64,000 bases of DNA from Apostichopus japonicus. Lineage: Eukaryota; Echinodermata; Holothuroidea; Aspidochirotida; Stichopodidae. The position numbers and the translations under genes are program-made. Shown piece by piece: positions 11,313 through 23,900 of this stretch. The stretch is from positions 22,656,398-22,720,397 of the forward strand of contig NC_092577.1 of assembly GCF_037975245.1 (NCBI RefSeq), given 5' to 3'. Below the pieces are notes generated by a model that was given only the letters and a program-made list of their open reading frames with translations, was not told where the DNA came from and ran no database searches. Every line of letters begins with the position of its first letter. Positions within the stretch are counted from its first letter, which is position 1.

Positions 11313-12416
11313 ATGGATTCCGCGAAACGCCAAAAGATGGGTGAGTTAAAGGAGTGTAGTGTTAAAGTGTCGGACCGAGGATACGAAGTCAATGATTTGG
11401 TGAAGGCAATCATTGGGGATATCGGAAATGACAAGGTATTAAGTTGTGTGAAATCTGGGGGATATTGGACAATTACTCTACGAAACAGGGAGGATGCAGA
11501 TTTACTCATAGAAACAGGACTTATAATCAATGGTGGGACTTGCAACGTGTATGGAGTGTCGAAATCACTATTAACTGTTAGTGTATTTGGCGTACCCTCG
11601 TTTATTGACGACGAGGAACCCTCCGAGAAACTGCTCAAATTTGGTTGCAAACTTAAAGGACAGTGGCACTACAACACATAAAGGAATTCCCCAACATCGA
11701 GAATGGAATCCGTTACATACGGTTAGAACTACCCGCTAAATCCAAGCGCCTTCCATATGCAATTACGGTGAACGATATACATATGATGATAAAGCATAAT
11801 GGACAAACCAGGGAATGCAATCTTTGTCTAGAAACCGACCACATCATGCGGAACTGTCCCAAATACATATGCCGAGAATGTAACGTACAGGGACATCGGG
11901 AAGCTAACTGCCCGAAAGTTAGATGCTATAACTTTTTGGACTAATTGCCCACAACCCGAAGCTGACGATGACGAAGACACCGACTATAACGATCACCATG
12001 GTAACCAACTCATAACATCAAGCAACAACAATCAACCAGGAGATGAAGTCATGGACTTATCCCAGACAAAAGATACGGAGCACAACGAAATAACAAAGAA
12101 GCGAGACCATAACACAACGACACATAACGAGGGTAACAATGGTAAACAACGAACAACGTCACAAATCCCACGGGCTGCAGAAAATAAGGCAACTGGAGAA
12201 ACTAAACCGGCCAAAGATAAAGCTGCACGAGATAACAACAAAACCACCAATAATATCGATCGCAACAACAGAGCCACTGAAATTCCCCAACAGATAAAGC
12301 GAACATTGTCCCTTGATGAGGGGGAATTCAGAACTGTACGACTGAAGAAAAAGACGTTTCATCCAAATCTCAGCAAAGCGAGGAATTCCAACCCTAGGAT
12401 CACTGAGACGCAATAA
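11313..12416 (+). pseudogene. Tx1-like LINE ORF1 in insertion B
   Basis: The frame begins MDSAKRQKMGELKE and keeps the signature LLTVSVFGVPSFIDD that LINEs D and E also carry. Two CCHC knuckles are intact (CNLCLETDHIMRNC and CRECNVQGHREANC) and a third is disrupted. The tail, TLSLDEGEFRTVRLKKK, corresponds to the end of ORF1 in LINE D (LSSDDDWTVQTRKMKNNKKK). Frame changes near 11660 and 11930 break it into three pieces. The family role is binding of the LINE transcript. Confidence 0.8.
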
Positions 12417-12499
12417 TGATTGTATTGACAATATATTTATTACTGATGGCGACGCTATCAGCGACTAGCCCGGCTGATGACATTAATCCTGCAGACAAT

Positions 12500-13785
12500 A
12501 TCACCTGCAGGTAATATAACATTAACTCTTTTAATGATGTAGAATCTCACTCCAGTTTTTCAATTTTTCACCATAATAGCCGAAGTTTAAACCAAAATTT
12601 CGACGAAATCAATACTTTCATTTCTTTATTAAGAGAAAAATTTTCAATAATCGGTTTTACGGAAACATGCTTTACCAATATTATTTCACCCCTGATATCC
12701 ATAGATAATTACACTCTCATTGAAAAACATGAAAACCAAAGGGGTGGCGGCGTATGCCTATTTATTAATAACGATCTTAACTTTAAAAACAGACCCGATC
12801 TTTCTATTTTTAATGAATCTATTGAATCTTTATTTGTAGACGTCATATTACCCCACATGAACGAAAAGTGTACTGTAGGTATTATGTATAGACCACCAAG
12901 TGGTTCTCAAGAAATGTTTGATTTTTATCTTCAAAATATTCTTAGCACTATATCGGAACAACAGTGTAAATCGTATGTAATGGGAGATTATAACATTAAT
13001 CTATTGGATAAACCCAAGTCCCGCCGATTTTTAAACATCCTTTATTCCAACGGGTTCATTCCAACAATCTCTAAACCCACTCGTATTAGCAGTACTTCAT
13101 CAACTTTGATTGATAATATTATTACCAACGTTAACTTCAACATCTATTCAGGCATATTTTCTCAAAGTACCAACCAGGAGATATAAACAGAACCACTTTG
13201 AGAATGTTCGCAATTATAGCACCAACAATATTAGACGCTTTATCGCAGAGATCCAGGACAAATTATGGGACGATATCCTGAGAGAAAATGACACTAATAC
13301 TGCATATAATATATTTTATGACTGTATAAACACAACATATAGTAACTGTTTTCCATACCTCAATATCAAAACTCAAAATCGCAAAAAGAAACATCCTTGG
13401 ATCACAAAAGGTATTTTGACTTGTATTAAAAAGAAAAATAGGCTTTTCAAAAATTACATTCAAAATCCAACGCCTATTAATAAGATGTCTTATACAACTT
13501 ACCGTAACAAGCTTAATCACATTATTAGATTCTCCAAAAGATTACATTTCAACAATAAATTTTACGATACTAGAAATAATCCGAGGGGCACCTGGAATAC
13601 TATAAATGAAATTCTTCATAATGACCGTAAGCAATCAACGTATCCTGCTGCCTTCAGACACGGGGATCGCGATATTAACAATGAAAATGATATCGCAAAT
13701 ACCTTCAATGACTTCTTTGTCAACCTTGGCCCAACATTAGCTAATAAGATCAACTATAAAGGATCACATAACGACCGGAATTATT
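12500..13785 (+). pseudogene. L2/CR1-like LINE ORF2, endonuclease and linker
   Basis: Endonuclease features run in order: IIGFTETCF, YRPPSGSQEMF, MGDYNINLL and PTRISSTSSTLIDNI. They match AP-type endonucleases of L2/CR1-group LINEs. The catalytic SDH end is lost at a break near 13180, and a linker (WITKGILTCIKKKNRLFKNY) follows in another frame. The segment ends near FFVNLGPTLANKI, and a piece of the reverse transcriptase start seems deleted before the next frame. Confidence 0.75.
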
Positions 13786-13788
13786 AAG

Positions 13789-15228
13789 CATATTATCCCT
13801 TTTATTACAAAACCACTGGCCCATATATGCAATTTGTCTTTTCAAACTGGCACGTTTGCAGATAAGTTAAAAGTTTCAAAAGTTATACCGGTGTATAAAA
13901 AGGGTGACAAAGATAATTACGAAAATTACCGGCCTATATCATTGTTGTCGTGCTTTTCTAAAATAATTGAAAGGCTTATGTTTAATCGTATTTTTAATTT
14001 TCTTAACAAGCATGATATTCTATGTAATCAGCAATATGGTTTTAGAGCAGATCACTCTACTGAACTTGCATTGGCAGATGCTATTGACAATTTATCCAGC
14101 AGCTTAGATAACAATAAAACTTGCAATGATGTATTTCTAGACCTTTCAAAGGCTTTCGACACTATTGATCATGTGATCTTAATGAGTAAATTGCACCACT
14201 ACGGTATTAGAGGAACAACACTGAATTGGATAGACAGTTATATTACAAATCGTTATCAATATACCTCTTACAAAAGCTCTACTTCTCGTATTGCAGAAAT
14301 TCAATGCGGTGTCCCACAGGGTTCAATTTTAGGCCCATTGCTGTTCATTTTATATGTCAATGACATCTGCCAAATTTCTAAATTTGCAAACATTACATTA
14401 TTTGCTGATGATACAAGTATTTTCTTCGATTCAGATACAAATGCAAATTCATTCCATATTCAAATTTCTAATGAACTAAGTAAATTTAATAACTGGTTTT
14501 CTGCCAATAAACTATCACTTAATATTGGCAAAACTAATTATATTGCGTTTAATACTTCCAGAAATTTTAGCTGGGATAAAGATATCACCATGGGTGGTAT
14601 AATTCTAAAACAAGTTTATACTACTAAGTTTTTAGGTGTATATATTGATAATAAGCTTTCGTGGCATGAGCACACTTCTACAGTATGCAGGAAAGCAGCG
14701 AAAAGCGTTGGGATTTTATCAAAGTTGAAATTTATCCTACCAGAGCGCATATTAAAGACTCTCTACCAAACTTTGGTCGTTCCACACATCTCATATTGTT
14801 CAATTATCTGGTCTGGCACGCCAGAAACCAATCTTCATCCTCTTATTATTCTCCAAAAGAAAGCCATGCGCCACATTTCACGTGTTGCACCTCGTGAACA
14901 CACAAATCAACTTTTCAAGAATCTCAACTTATTAAAAGTTACCGACATTTTTCGTGTAAATCTTGCCACGTTTGCATATAAGGCATGGAATGGTTTATTG
15001 CCAAACACATTTCATGATTTTTTAACTAGTAACAGTGTGATACATCACCACAACACACGGAATGCTGATAATGCACATTACTTTTCTTATAAAACATCAA
15101 TTGGGAGGCTTCGTCTTAGAAATCGTGCAATAAAGACAAGGAAATCCATAACAGAGAGCTTCAAAACCAAAGTATCCAGTAAAATATTCAAAAAGCATCT
15201 GACCAAAGACCCTACATCCAGATATTAA
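13789..15228 (+). CDS. L2/CR1-like LINE reverse transcriptase
   Basis: This is a continuous reverse transcriptase of about 465-480 residues. Boxes in order are VSKVIPVYKKGDKDNYENYR, FRADHSTELALADAI, DLSKAFDTIDHVIL, CGVPQGSILGPLLFILYVND and LFADDTSIF (the FADD active site), then a C-terminal region ending in SSKIFKKHLTKDPTSRY. It is open from the RT start to the natural end, though the endonuclease part upstream is broken, so the element as a whole is defective. Exact clade (L2, Crack, Daphne or CR1) is not resolved by eye. Confidence 0.85.
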   Translation, partial: HIIPFITKPLAHICNLSFQTGTFADKLKVSKVIPVYKKGDKDNYENYRPISLLSCFSKIIERLMFNRIFNFLNKHDILCNQQYGFRADHSTELALADAIDNLSSSLDNNKTCNDVFLDLSKAFDTIDHVILMSKLHHYGIRGTTLNWIDSYITNRYQYTSYKSSTSRIAEIQCGVPQGSILGPLLFILYVNDICQISKFANITLFADDTSIFFDSDTNANSFHIQISNELSKFNNWFSANKLSLNIGKTNYIAFNTSRNFSWDKDITMGGIILKQVYTTKFLGVYIDNKLSWHEHTSTVCRKAAKSVGILSKLKFILPERILKTLYQTLVVPHISYCSIIWSGTPETNLHPLIILQKKAMRHISRVAPREHTNQLFKNLNLLKVTDIFRVNLATFAYKAWNGLLPNTFHDFLTSNSVIHHHNTRNADNAHYFSYKTSIGRLRLRNRAIKTRKSITESFKTKVSSKIFKKHLTKDPTSRY

Positions 15229-15456
15229 TAAGTCACCCATTCATTTGCACGATAACAAATCATCGTAAATATTATCACCATATATAGTATTCATTGATTG
15301 TCGAATTATTCTATTTTGTATTGTTATGTAAATACTTTTCTTCTTTCCTTAATACAGGGAGTCTTCTACTTTGTTAAGCTGTTGTACGCTTTTTAGAAGA
15401 CTTCCTTCACACTGTAAATTTACACGTGAAAAACAAATAAATAAATCAAATCAAAT

Positions 15457-15551
15457 CAAATTTTCAAATCGCTTTCCTTGTGGCAAGACAATGTAGGCCA
15501 TTTCAATTTCTCATCGTCGTGGCAACATAGTGTTATCAATTAGGAAAATAA
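15457..15551 (-). repeat. 5S spacer after insertion B
   Basis: The sequence resumes the long spacer interrupted at 11068 and runs into the short-spacer segment before a 5S gene. Confidence 0.8.
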
Positions 15552-15644
15552 AGGCCTACGGCACCCAGTATTCCCAGGCGGTCACCCATCCAAGTACTGA
15601 CTGCGCTCTACATTGCTTGACTTCGGTGATCGGACGAGAACCGG
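15552..15644 (-). pseudogene. 5S rRNA, 3' half, split by LINE C
   Basis: This holds nt ~28-120 of a 5S gene on the minus strand. It ends in CGGACGAGAACCGG (15631-15644), directly followed by the T-run of the LINE C tail. The matching 5' part of a 5S gene with the same 14-bp duplication is at 53347-53387. Confidence 0.9.
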
Positions 15645-17713
15645 TTTTTTTTTTCTCTTTTATTGAAAGATGAAGCCACTGGCTCACCCATACGCAAACA
15701 GTAATGAGAGTAGTATACAACGATTTAAAAGTAGAGTAAAAAAATATGAGACTATATAGCAAGTTCAATGAACAGAGAATTAATAGTATGACATAGAGTA
15801 AATACGATATTGAACCAGGATTACTGAAAATGTAACTAACACAGAAATGAGAACAGACGTAGACTATACAAATAATACTAAAAAAGAATAATTTTCAGTC
15901 GAGGCTAATAGAGGATGCCTTGAGTCAAAAAACAAACGCTGTCAACTGTCGAAGTTGTAGCTAAAATCGTTCTCGGTTCTGTATCTTATTACAACATTTT
16001 CTTGCCCGAACATATCAAAGAAAAACTGTGTACGATGCATCTTTTTATAAACCTGGAAAATAGTGTTAAGTTTCTTTTTAAGTGAAACATGAAAAAGAGT
16101 CAATAAGTTGACGCTGTAGTTATTAATTATGTCGCTACTATTACAAACTTGAAAACATGTATAGCTCCATATTGTGTTTTTGTACAAGTTAAAGATGTAG
16201 TCGATTAAATTTCCCTCGAGTTTCTTACGGTTAAGCCCGGTCCCAAGCAGAGTAGCAATACGCCACTGTCTTAGGTCGTTGGCCTTATAAACTTTCCCCA
16301 GTTTAGTAACGATGAAATTCCACATTGTATTTACCTTAACACAATCGATAAACAGGTGGCTTAATGACTCGCTGGCTGTTCTACATAAAACACAGCTAGG
16401 TGAGTCGATGATACAAAATTTATATAGCTTCTCATTGGTATACAAGATATTATGCATAACTTTGAAATCAAGATCTGCATCATGAAACATTTTAGGAAAT
16501 CTATAGATATTTGACCATCTATTTTCAAAGTCGGTATCTGGAAAAGTAGTATTCCAGTAACTTTCACCTTTAGGTATGGAAGTGTTAACAGAACGGAGCA
16601 GATTAGAGGCAATTTGACATGTAATTCCAGATGCATCGATGTGTTTGTTCCCATTCATGAAACGAATGCCGCAATTAGGGTCAGGTTGCGACGACACAAT
16701 GACATCGGATGAATAAATGGCTTCCAGCCATTCGGATGGGAACGCTTTAATTAGGTTGGAGATTACATCTTGTACCTCTTTCACACTAAGTGTATTATCA
16801 GGATTTGCCAATGCAATGCATTCATAAACGGCTTCGGCCGGGAGGTGTGTTGGTATAATCTCGTACATAAGATCACCCACCCGTATAATGCCACCATCAA
16901 TGAAATTTCTATTGAAAAAGGTTTTGTCCTGATCGTCGCAAATCAGTGGGTTTTGGAATAAAGGTTGTAATAAAATTTCCTTCCTCGTAATGGGCCGGCA
17001 AAATTGTGTAATTCTCTTCCAGGCAAGCAAAATTTCCCTGTAGTAGGGGTATAGATTACGCAATGATTTGCAATTTGGAAGATATATGTGCCTAGAAGCA
17101 TATTTTCGTAATGGTTTAGGTTATATAACAATGTGGCGAAGCTTTTGACTTATAGTACCTTTAATAAGTTTACTGACAGTTTTGATTCTGAGAGAGTCTC
17201 GAAGAATTTCAAGGTCGCAAAGCTTGAGGCCCCCTTGTTGTACTGGGAGCAACAGTGTCCCGTACTTAATCAGTGGTTTTTTACCGTTCCAAAGGAATTC
17301 GATAACACTATTGCGGATAGTACTGATAACCCAATCGGGGGTGGCGAGGATAGACATTAGATAAACAAGGCGGGAATTCACCAGTAAATTAATCACCAAA
17401 ACTTTACCCTTGAAAGATAGTTTTCTGAATATCCACCGCCGCAAGACCAGTCCGCATTTATTGACCTTTTCTTCCCAATTAGTAGTTTCTAATTTGTAGT
17501 GGTCATTTCCAATAGCGACACCTAAAATTGTAATATAGTCGTGTCTAACCGGGAATTTGAACTGATGGTCGGCCAAGGGTCAACGACCGAGGGCAAGGGC
17601 TTCTGTTTTGTTGTAGTTGCACTTTGAGCCTGACGCTCTTTCGTACAACTCAATAACACGAAAAATTGAACTGATACTAGAAGTATTCGATACAAACAAG
17701 AGCCCAAGGGCAC
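15645..17713 (-). mobile_element. LINE C, 3' half of a Tx1-type 5S-targeted LINE
   Basis: The minus-strand LINE begins (3' end) with a T-run that is its poly-A tail, then a 3' UTR resembling that of LINE D. It holds ORF2 from just downstream of the reverse transcriptase active site to the C-terminus. It ends near 17700-17715, where non-array DNA begins. No 5' target-site copy is present here. The expected partner is E at 49796-53346. Confidence 0.85.
15942..17710 (-). pseudogene. LINE C ORF2 C-terminal part
   Basis: Three frame pieces follow each other: 17710-17580 (LLFVSNTSSISSIFRVIELY, then ERASGSKCNYNKTEALALGR), 17576-17121 (thumb region, LSFKGKVLVINLLVNSRLVY) and 17063-15942 (C-terminal domain with the cysteine motif CVLCRTASESLSHLFIDC). 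Each aligns in order with LINE D ORF2 downstream of HADDTTFF. At least two frame changes separate them. The reverse transcriptase fingers, palm and endonuclease are absent. Confidence 0.8.
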
Positions 17714-17726
17714 TGTGGTTCCTTGC

Positions 17727-18555
17727 GTAGGGGTATATGACAATACACATAATATTATCAAGCAAAATTGGGCTCATATAGTCCAAGTAATTGTGGTCCT
17801 ACATGTAACCATAAAGTAACCATTTGAACACAATAGCCAACACTTTTGTGATCACAAATTGTGTTCGGAGCACTCTTTAGATCTAAATATGGCATAAAAA
17901 ATGTAAGAAATATAAGGTTATATACAAGCGGGTCAACAGATATGATAACATTGCTGACCTCAGATGACATGACCGTTAAGTTTGAAAATGTTCCACCACC
18001 CCATTCACAACTTGTCCTAAAATATCAACCGTGTCACACTTTGGCATTGGGATTTAATTGCATTAAATGTCTAAAAATTAACTTTAACTTGTATGTACAT
18101 AACTTCACACACAAAGGTCACCCGGAGGTCAACCCATTGACATTTTTGATCGGTTGGACGTGAATATGGCATCAAAACTGAAAAATTCAAACATTTTTCT
18201 TTGCCCATTTTCTCCCCCCCCCCCCAAAAAACTATTTTGTAACATTAATTGACCTTTGGTGACCTCGGATCACATGACCGTTAAGTTTGAAAATATTCCC
18301 CTATACCATTTGCAACTTGTCCCAAAATATCAACCATGTGTCACCTTGGCACTGGGAGTTGTTTTTGTGCGGCGCGTAAACCTGACGATACCCTAAGCAT
18401 TGTTTGTACGTCCGAGGACCTTTGTTCCTATTGAATCTGTCTTCCGAGGACTTAGAATTCCTTTGTTCAAGTCCTTGGACTTGCTGCAAAACATGCCGCA
18501 TAAAGACACACACACCAAGTTGAATGCATAGATTCCTTTTGCTATAAAAGCAAGG
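17727..18555 (+). repeat. TGACCT-rich repeat with terminal hairpin
   Basis: From about 17940 this region carries the satellite family found at 44.3-49.6 kb (tgacctcagatgacatgacc, then gttaagtttgaaaat). It ends at 18531-18557 with the same hairpin-plus-aaaaatg end as the right edge of the 32-kb unit, preceded by a short CA run. It looks like a diverged copy of the element end. No gene is seen. Confidence 0.65.
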
Positions 18556-18557
18556 AA

Positions 18558-20385
18558 CCAAAAATGATATGCGGAGACTATGGATTTAGTTGTTTCAGCA
18601 AAAAATATATTTCTTTTTTTGAACAAGTCAAGGTGGCAATACTGTTAAAAAAGAGAAGATATGTTAAAAAGGAAGTAATGATAAAACTTTTAATATATTA
18701 CGTAATATGTTACTGCATCCGATGTTAAGTTGTTCATGTGATAGATGAATTTATGAAACTAAGTGACTCTGAATTTATCTTTAACTTATAAGAGCTTGAT
18801 ATAAAAGTGTTTTGTCTACAACTTTCTAGTTCCACTCCCACCCTTTGTTTTTATCGAAATTCTAGTAATCGCTAAATATTTGTAATATGATGGTGAACAG
18901 TTTACCTTGTCCATTTATATGGTTAAGTGACAATTTTTGAACTTAATATAGCTCTCTTCACACAAGGTGGATCTGAAAGTGTTTTATGTATAATTCCGTC
19001 ACACTTTTTCAGACGGAAACTTAAAAAAATATCAAATCTGATGGAACTGTACAATAGTTTAAAAAAAAATAGTTGATAAAGTATAGTTAATAAAGAAATA
19101 GATAAAGTATAGTTAATATTAAAAGAAATGGTAAGAAATAGAAGGTGAAGTTTTGAACTGTACAGAAGAGATATAAAATTGTTTGAAATGTATGCAAGAT
19201 AGCTTCACACCTGGTGACAATATTGTTGATGCTTAGTATAAAATATAAGTGTTGTGTATAACTCATGCCCTTCACACTCATACTCAACAAGAAGAAAAAC
19301 ATGACAAATATGTTGCAACATACTGTTCTATCGTGTTGGAGCAGATAAGATAATTGGTGCTTCCCAAGATAAGGTGTATGGATCTTTTGTTTTTTGCCCC
19401 CTCCTTTCCCCCCCCCCCCAAGTTTTTTGGAGCATATAAATATATACCAGAGAACGAAAACGTTCTATGGTTCCGATATTTGGGTCTATAACCAAAAATG
19501 ATATGCGGAGACTTTTTTGAACAAGTCAAGGTGGCAATAATGTTAAAAAAGAGAAGATATGTTAAAAAGGAAGTTATGATAAAACTTTTAATATATTACG
19601 TAATATGTTACTGCATTCGATGTTATGTTGTTCATGTGATAGATGAATTTATGAAACTAAGTGACTCTGAATTTATCTTTAACTTATAAGAGCTTGATAT
19701 AAAAGTGTTTTGTCTACAACTTTCTAGTTCCACTCCCACCCTTTGTTTTTATCGAAATTCTAGTAATCGCTAAATATTTGTAATATGATGGTGAACAGTT
19801 TACTTTGTCCATTTTATATGGTTAAGTGACAATTTTTGAACTTAATATAGCTCTCTTCACAAAAGGTGGATCTGAAAGTGTTTTATGTATAATTCTGTGA
19901 CACTTTTTCAGACGGAAACCCCAAACAATCTCAAATCTGATGGAACTGTACAATAGTTTAAAAAAAAATAGTTGATAAAGTATAGTTAATGAAGAAATGA
20001 GTTAATATTAAAAGAAATGGTAAGAAATAGAAGGTGAAGTTTTGAACTGTACAGATGAGATATAAAATTGTTTGAAATGTATGCAAGATAGCTTCACACC
20101 TGGTGACAATATTGTTGATGCTTAATATAAAATATAAGTGTTGTGTATAACTCATGCCCTTCACACTCATACTCAACAAGAAGAAAAATATGACAAATAT
20201 GTTGCAACATACTGTTCAATCGTGTTGGAGCAGATAAGATAATTGGTGCTTCCCAATATAAGGTGTACGGATCTTTTGTTTTTTGCCCCCTCCTTTCCCC
20301 CCCCCCCCAAGTTTTTTGGAGCATATAAATATACACCAGAGAACGAAAACGTTCTATGGTTCCGATATTAGGGTCTATTTACAGA
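18558..20385. repeat. Tandem duplication, two ~0.9-kb copies
   Basis: Copy 1 starts at accaaaaatgatatgcggag (about 18557) and copy 2 at the same words (about 19492). Both end after gaacgaaaacgttctatggt plus a few bases. They are highly similar, with small indels and T-run and C-run length changes. No protein is recognised, and the short frames inside are unsupported. Confidence 0.85.
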
Positions 20386-20926
20386 CATGATTTTGTGAAT
20401 ATTAATGAGTTAAGCTCTGCTCACTCATTAATATTCATAGGACACATAGCAAAAACAATAGGGATCGTCTTCTCACTATGGGGATTATAAAAAGTATGGT
20501 AGCAATACAACATTTTTTTTATTGAGTTGTCGTAGTAACAAGCTATTTGAGTGACTAAGTATTAACTCGCTCACTCATGAATACTAATGATATGAAATTT
20601 GCTGTTCATATAATTTTGTTCCTACTATAAACTAACATAATCATACCAAGTATGAAGCTAATCGGACATATGGTTACAATGATATTGACATTTTAATGAT
20701 TTTACATTATGCCCTGCCCACTCATTAATATTCATAGGATGCATACCAAAAACCAAAAACAATAGGGATCATTTACTCACTATGGGGATTATATATACCA
20801 AGTATGGTAGCAATCCACCATTTTGTTCTTGAGTTATAGTTGTAACAAGGTCAGGTGTCAAACACATACAAAGATACACGCAAACACACACGCCGACTAG
20901 ACTGCGTAGGGCATCAGAACAGTAAC
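20386..20926. repeat. Degenerate ~300-bp repeat
   Basis: Two similar modules are present, each with cactcattaatattcatag, caatagggatc and tcactatggggattata, at about 20405-20560 and 20705-20850. Weaker relatives occur near 21990-22240. The region ends in a CA-rich stretch before the stop codon of the downstream gene. Confidence 0.6.
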
Positions 20927-23900
20927 CTAAAGGCAAAGCGACTTCTTTGCCTTTGTTTTTACATTTGTTGAAGTGGTGGCAGGTGGCACAGCTAGGGCCA
21001 TATCTTTTATGATAGCTCCTTGTACTCGAAACTTGTACTTTGTACTCCCGATTGTTTGGAGCTTGGAGTCCAGTGTAGCACCAGCGAGGAAGATGTCAGT
21101 TCTCTCTACTGGGAGGGTCAGCTGTCTGAAATCATCTTGATGCAGTACCATGAAAAGAATGTTTCCTTGTTCATCCACCTCTGCACCACTAATTTCACTT
21201 AAGACTTCTGTAGTCTGTGGTTCATGAATCTGCAACGAAATGAAAAGTGAAAAAAAAAACAGTTTAGGTCATATTGAGCCACCCAAGGTGTTTTTATATC
21301 AGTTAGGTACACTAGATATGGATGTTCTAGGTAACTTAATTGCTCTTTGGAGATTGGGATTTCAGTATGGTGCCTGGAGTAGGAAAGTGAAGAGTTTTAG
21401 TATTAGCTTATTTGTTGGATTATCATTCCACATGTTTTCTCAACTATCTGAAGTCATTGATATGTTATTAATTGAGAATATTATTTCAGGACTCAAAATA
21501 ACTGACGGCACTGTTAGTTAGGCTATCATACTCTTGCTGTCGGTTGCTGTACCCCATAATAAAATCCTTCAAAGTTGAGAAAAATTGATAGCCATTTGGT
21601 TGTGCTTTCATATTATTCCCAGCCCTGTTGTATGTACTGAGTGTGGTACAATTATCAAATGAGTATCTACATATGTTTGTTGAAGGCCTATAAATTTTCA
21701 GAGAAAAGTTTTCTGAGCTTTGGCTTCAAAACAAAAGGAAGTTACTGGCTTCCAAACAGAAGGAAGTTACTGGCTTTAAAAGTTGTTAGTTGGCATTGAA
21801 ATGATTATAGTTACTAAGATGAACTCCATTGTGATTTGTTTTCTTGTTTTTTAAGTTTCAAGTTGAAGTACTTGAGATATGGTATTATAAGTGGTGTGAC
21901 AGACACACTTACAAACAAGTGGACTGCACAGCTTCATGTTGCTTCTAGCAAGGAATCAATAGTTGACATTTTAAAGAATGTAATGTCCTACCATCATTAA
22001 TATTCATGAGATCGATACCTTATAAATAGGGAATGTCTACTCACTATAGGCCTATAATTATTCATTTTGACACTGCTGAGAATATTACAATTGGCCACGC
22101 ACTTCATTAATATTAAATGATCAATACTATAAATACAACTTTGTTAAAAATCAGTCATGGACTTGTTAAGATATTGACCACCTACTAGTAAATATTCACA
22201 AGGTTGGTGCTAAAATCAATATGGATTGTCTACTCACTACTGATAACTTATGTACCCAGTATAACATTAATTGACACAAGCATAGCTAAGGAAACGTGAT
22301 TATAAACAAATAAGCCAAATTACAATTAGTGTTGCTACTTGAACATTAATGAGGAGAAATTTTTAACCACTTGCACACATACATTACCTACTGTGTCATT
22401 AAAGCAAATGCATGTCTAGTTACAACCTGTGTGTCATTCAAGCACTCATATATTCTGGTTTTGTCCAATGCACACAGAGTTATTAAATTTTGAAACACAT
22501 GTTTTTTGTTTACATTTCATATTTTCTGCATTAGTGTTAGGTGTTAGATATGCTTTGTCTTGGGAATGGAGATGTGTGTAAGATTACATGTGAAGGTTGT
22601 ATTTTGTGGTTGTACTTACTGTTATGGTGGACTGGCTAGTTGTTCCTAGGGCAAGTTGCCTCAAGTACTTGTCATCTTTCACTGTCACATATGTGACAGT
22701 GACCCTGTCTCCAGACTTTGCTGGGGAAGTTGAGGCAGTATTCCATAGGGCCATTGGTCTTGTGATCCCGTCCTGCATTATCTTTATATTTCGAACTTCC
22801 TGTCCGCTGGCCACTGTGCGTGTGGTTTCATCCTGTTAGAAACCAAGAACATTTTTCTTGTAAACAGTGTGATTGGAAACTCATTGTCAAGGTTGAATGT
22901 AATTCATTACATAAAATTAAAGTTCGAAATGGGGCAGGCAGTGGGACTTGCTAGCTCATCATAGGTTGGGCAACTGTTGTTAGGGTAACTTATGGTTGCA
23001 CGGTTACTTGGTCTGACCATGAAACCTGTTTAACCATGGTTACAGTTTAACTCTGTTATCATAACTGAAAATATCTTGTTAACCCGAATAATCAATTCTT
23101 AATAACTGCACATTAACCAGAATAAAAATTTAATGCTGCAGCTGAGGCTCCAAACTCGACCATTTGATCAGCCAAGGACAAACAGGATCTAACATGTGTA
23201 ACGGTTGGACACCAAACCATTCTACCATCGATACATGCCACTGGAGACATTACAATGCACATAACTGTCATGATACATTCTAAAACTGTACCACACTATA
23301 GGTTCAAATTTACTCTTACTTCATTGAAAGTGAATATGCTATTAATTAGTTTACCTCTACTTAATGTTGGACACCAAATGTTACATGTGATAGATTCTTA
23401 CTCTTTCCTAAATTTCAGAAAAACAAACTGCTTCTGGCTTAAAGCATTAATTCTATATGCATTCAAATATTTCAGTCTAAATACTTTTTGGTTCTGTAGC
23501 TAATATGTGTTATGGTACTTCCATAGATCCACAGAGTTATGAATATTACCTGGAGTATACTTACAGTTTCATCTAAATATGTTGTATCAAATTATAAACT
23601 TTTATTTACCTGAACAATTTCTCCAGTTATAGTCATCAGCTTCTGTGGAGTTCCTGGCTTTGGTAGCTTCACATCTTTCAATGACACAAGCTGTGGTTGT
23701 GGTGGATTCACCAAGTGTCTAGCAATATCCAGTATGTTTTCACTGATATTGTTTATTGCAGGGGCATTGGTCACTTTTGTGTTTTTGTTGAATATCAGGC
23801 AAGACCTGCCTTTTTGAAAGTTCCGTATCAGGAACGTTTTGCCGGTCTCTAGTTTTTGTTGTATGTCTTTATTGTAACAAACTGCTTTGGTTGCAGCTGT

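Larger units (their letters stand above)
11068..15456 (+). mobile_element. Insertion B: chimeric LINE (Tx1-like ORF1 joined to L2/CR1-like ORF2)
   Basis: A plus-strand composite interrupts one 5S spacer between attcgatt and ttcaaatcgc. The first part (11068 to about 12460) holds a 5' UTR, an ORF1 homologous to those of LINEs D and E, and the first codons of what looks like the matching ORF2. The second part (about 12460-15456) holds an endonuclease and reverse transcriptase of a different type, L2/CR1/Jockey-like, with a 3' end made of short tandem repeats (aaat, caaat). The spacer continues at the same point on both sides, so the composite behaves as one insertion. It might also be a nested insertion followed by deletion. 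The join point is blurred. Confidence 0.7.

Noticed and set aside
21240-21521. 93-residue plus-strand frame
   Set aside because: It lies in an intron of the minus-strand OB-fold gene and has no motif.
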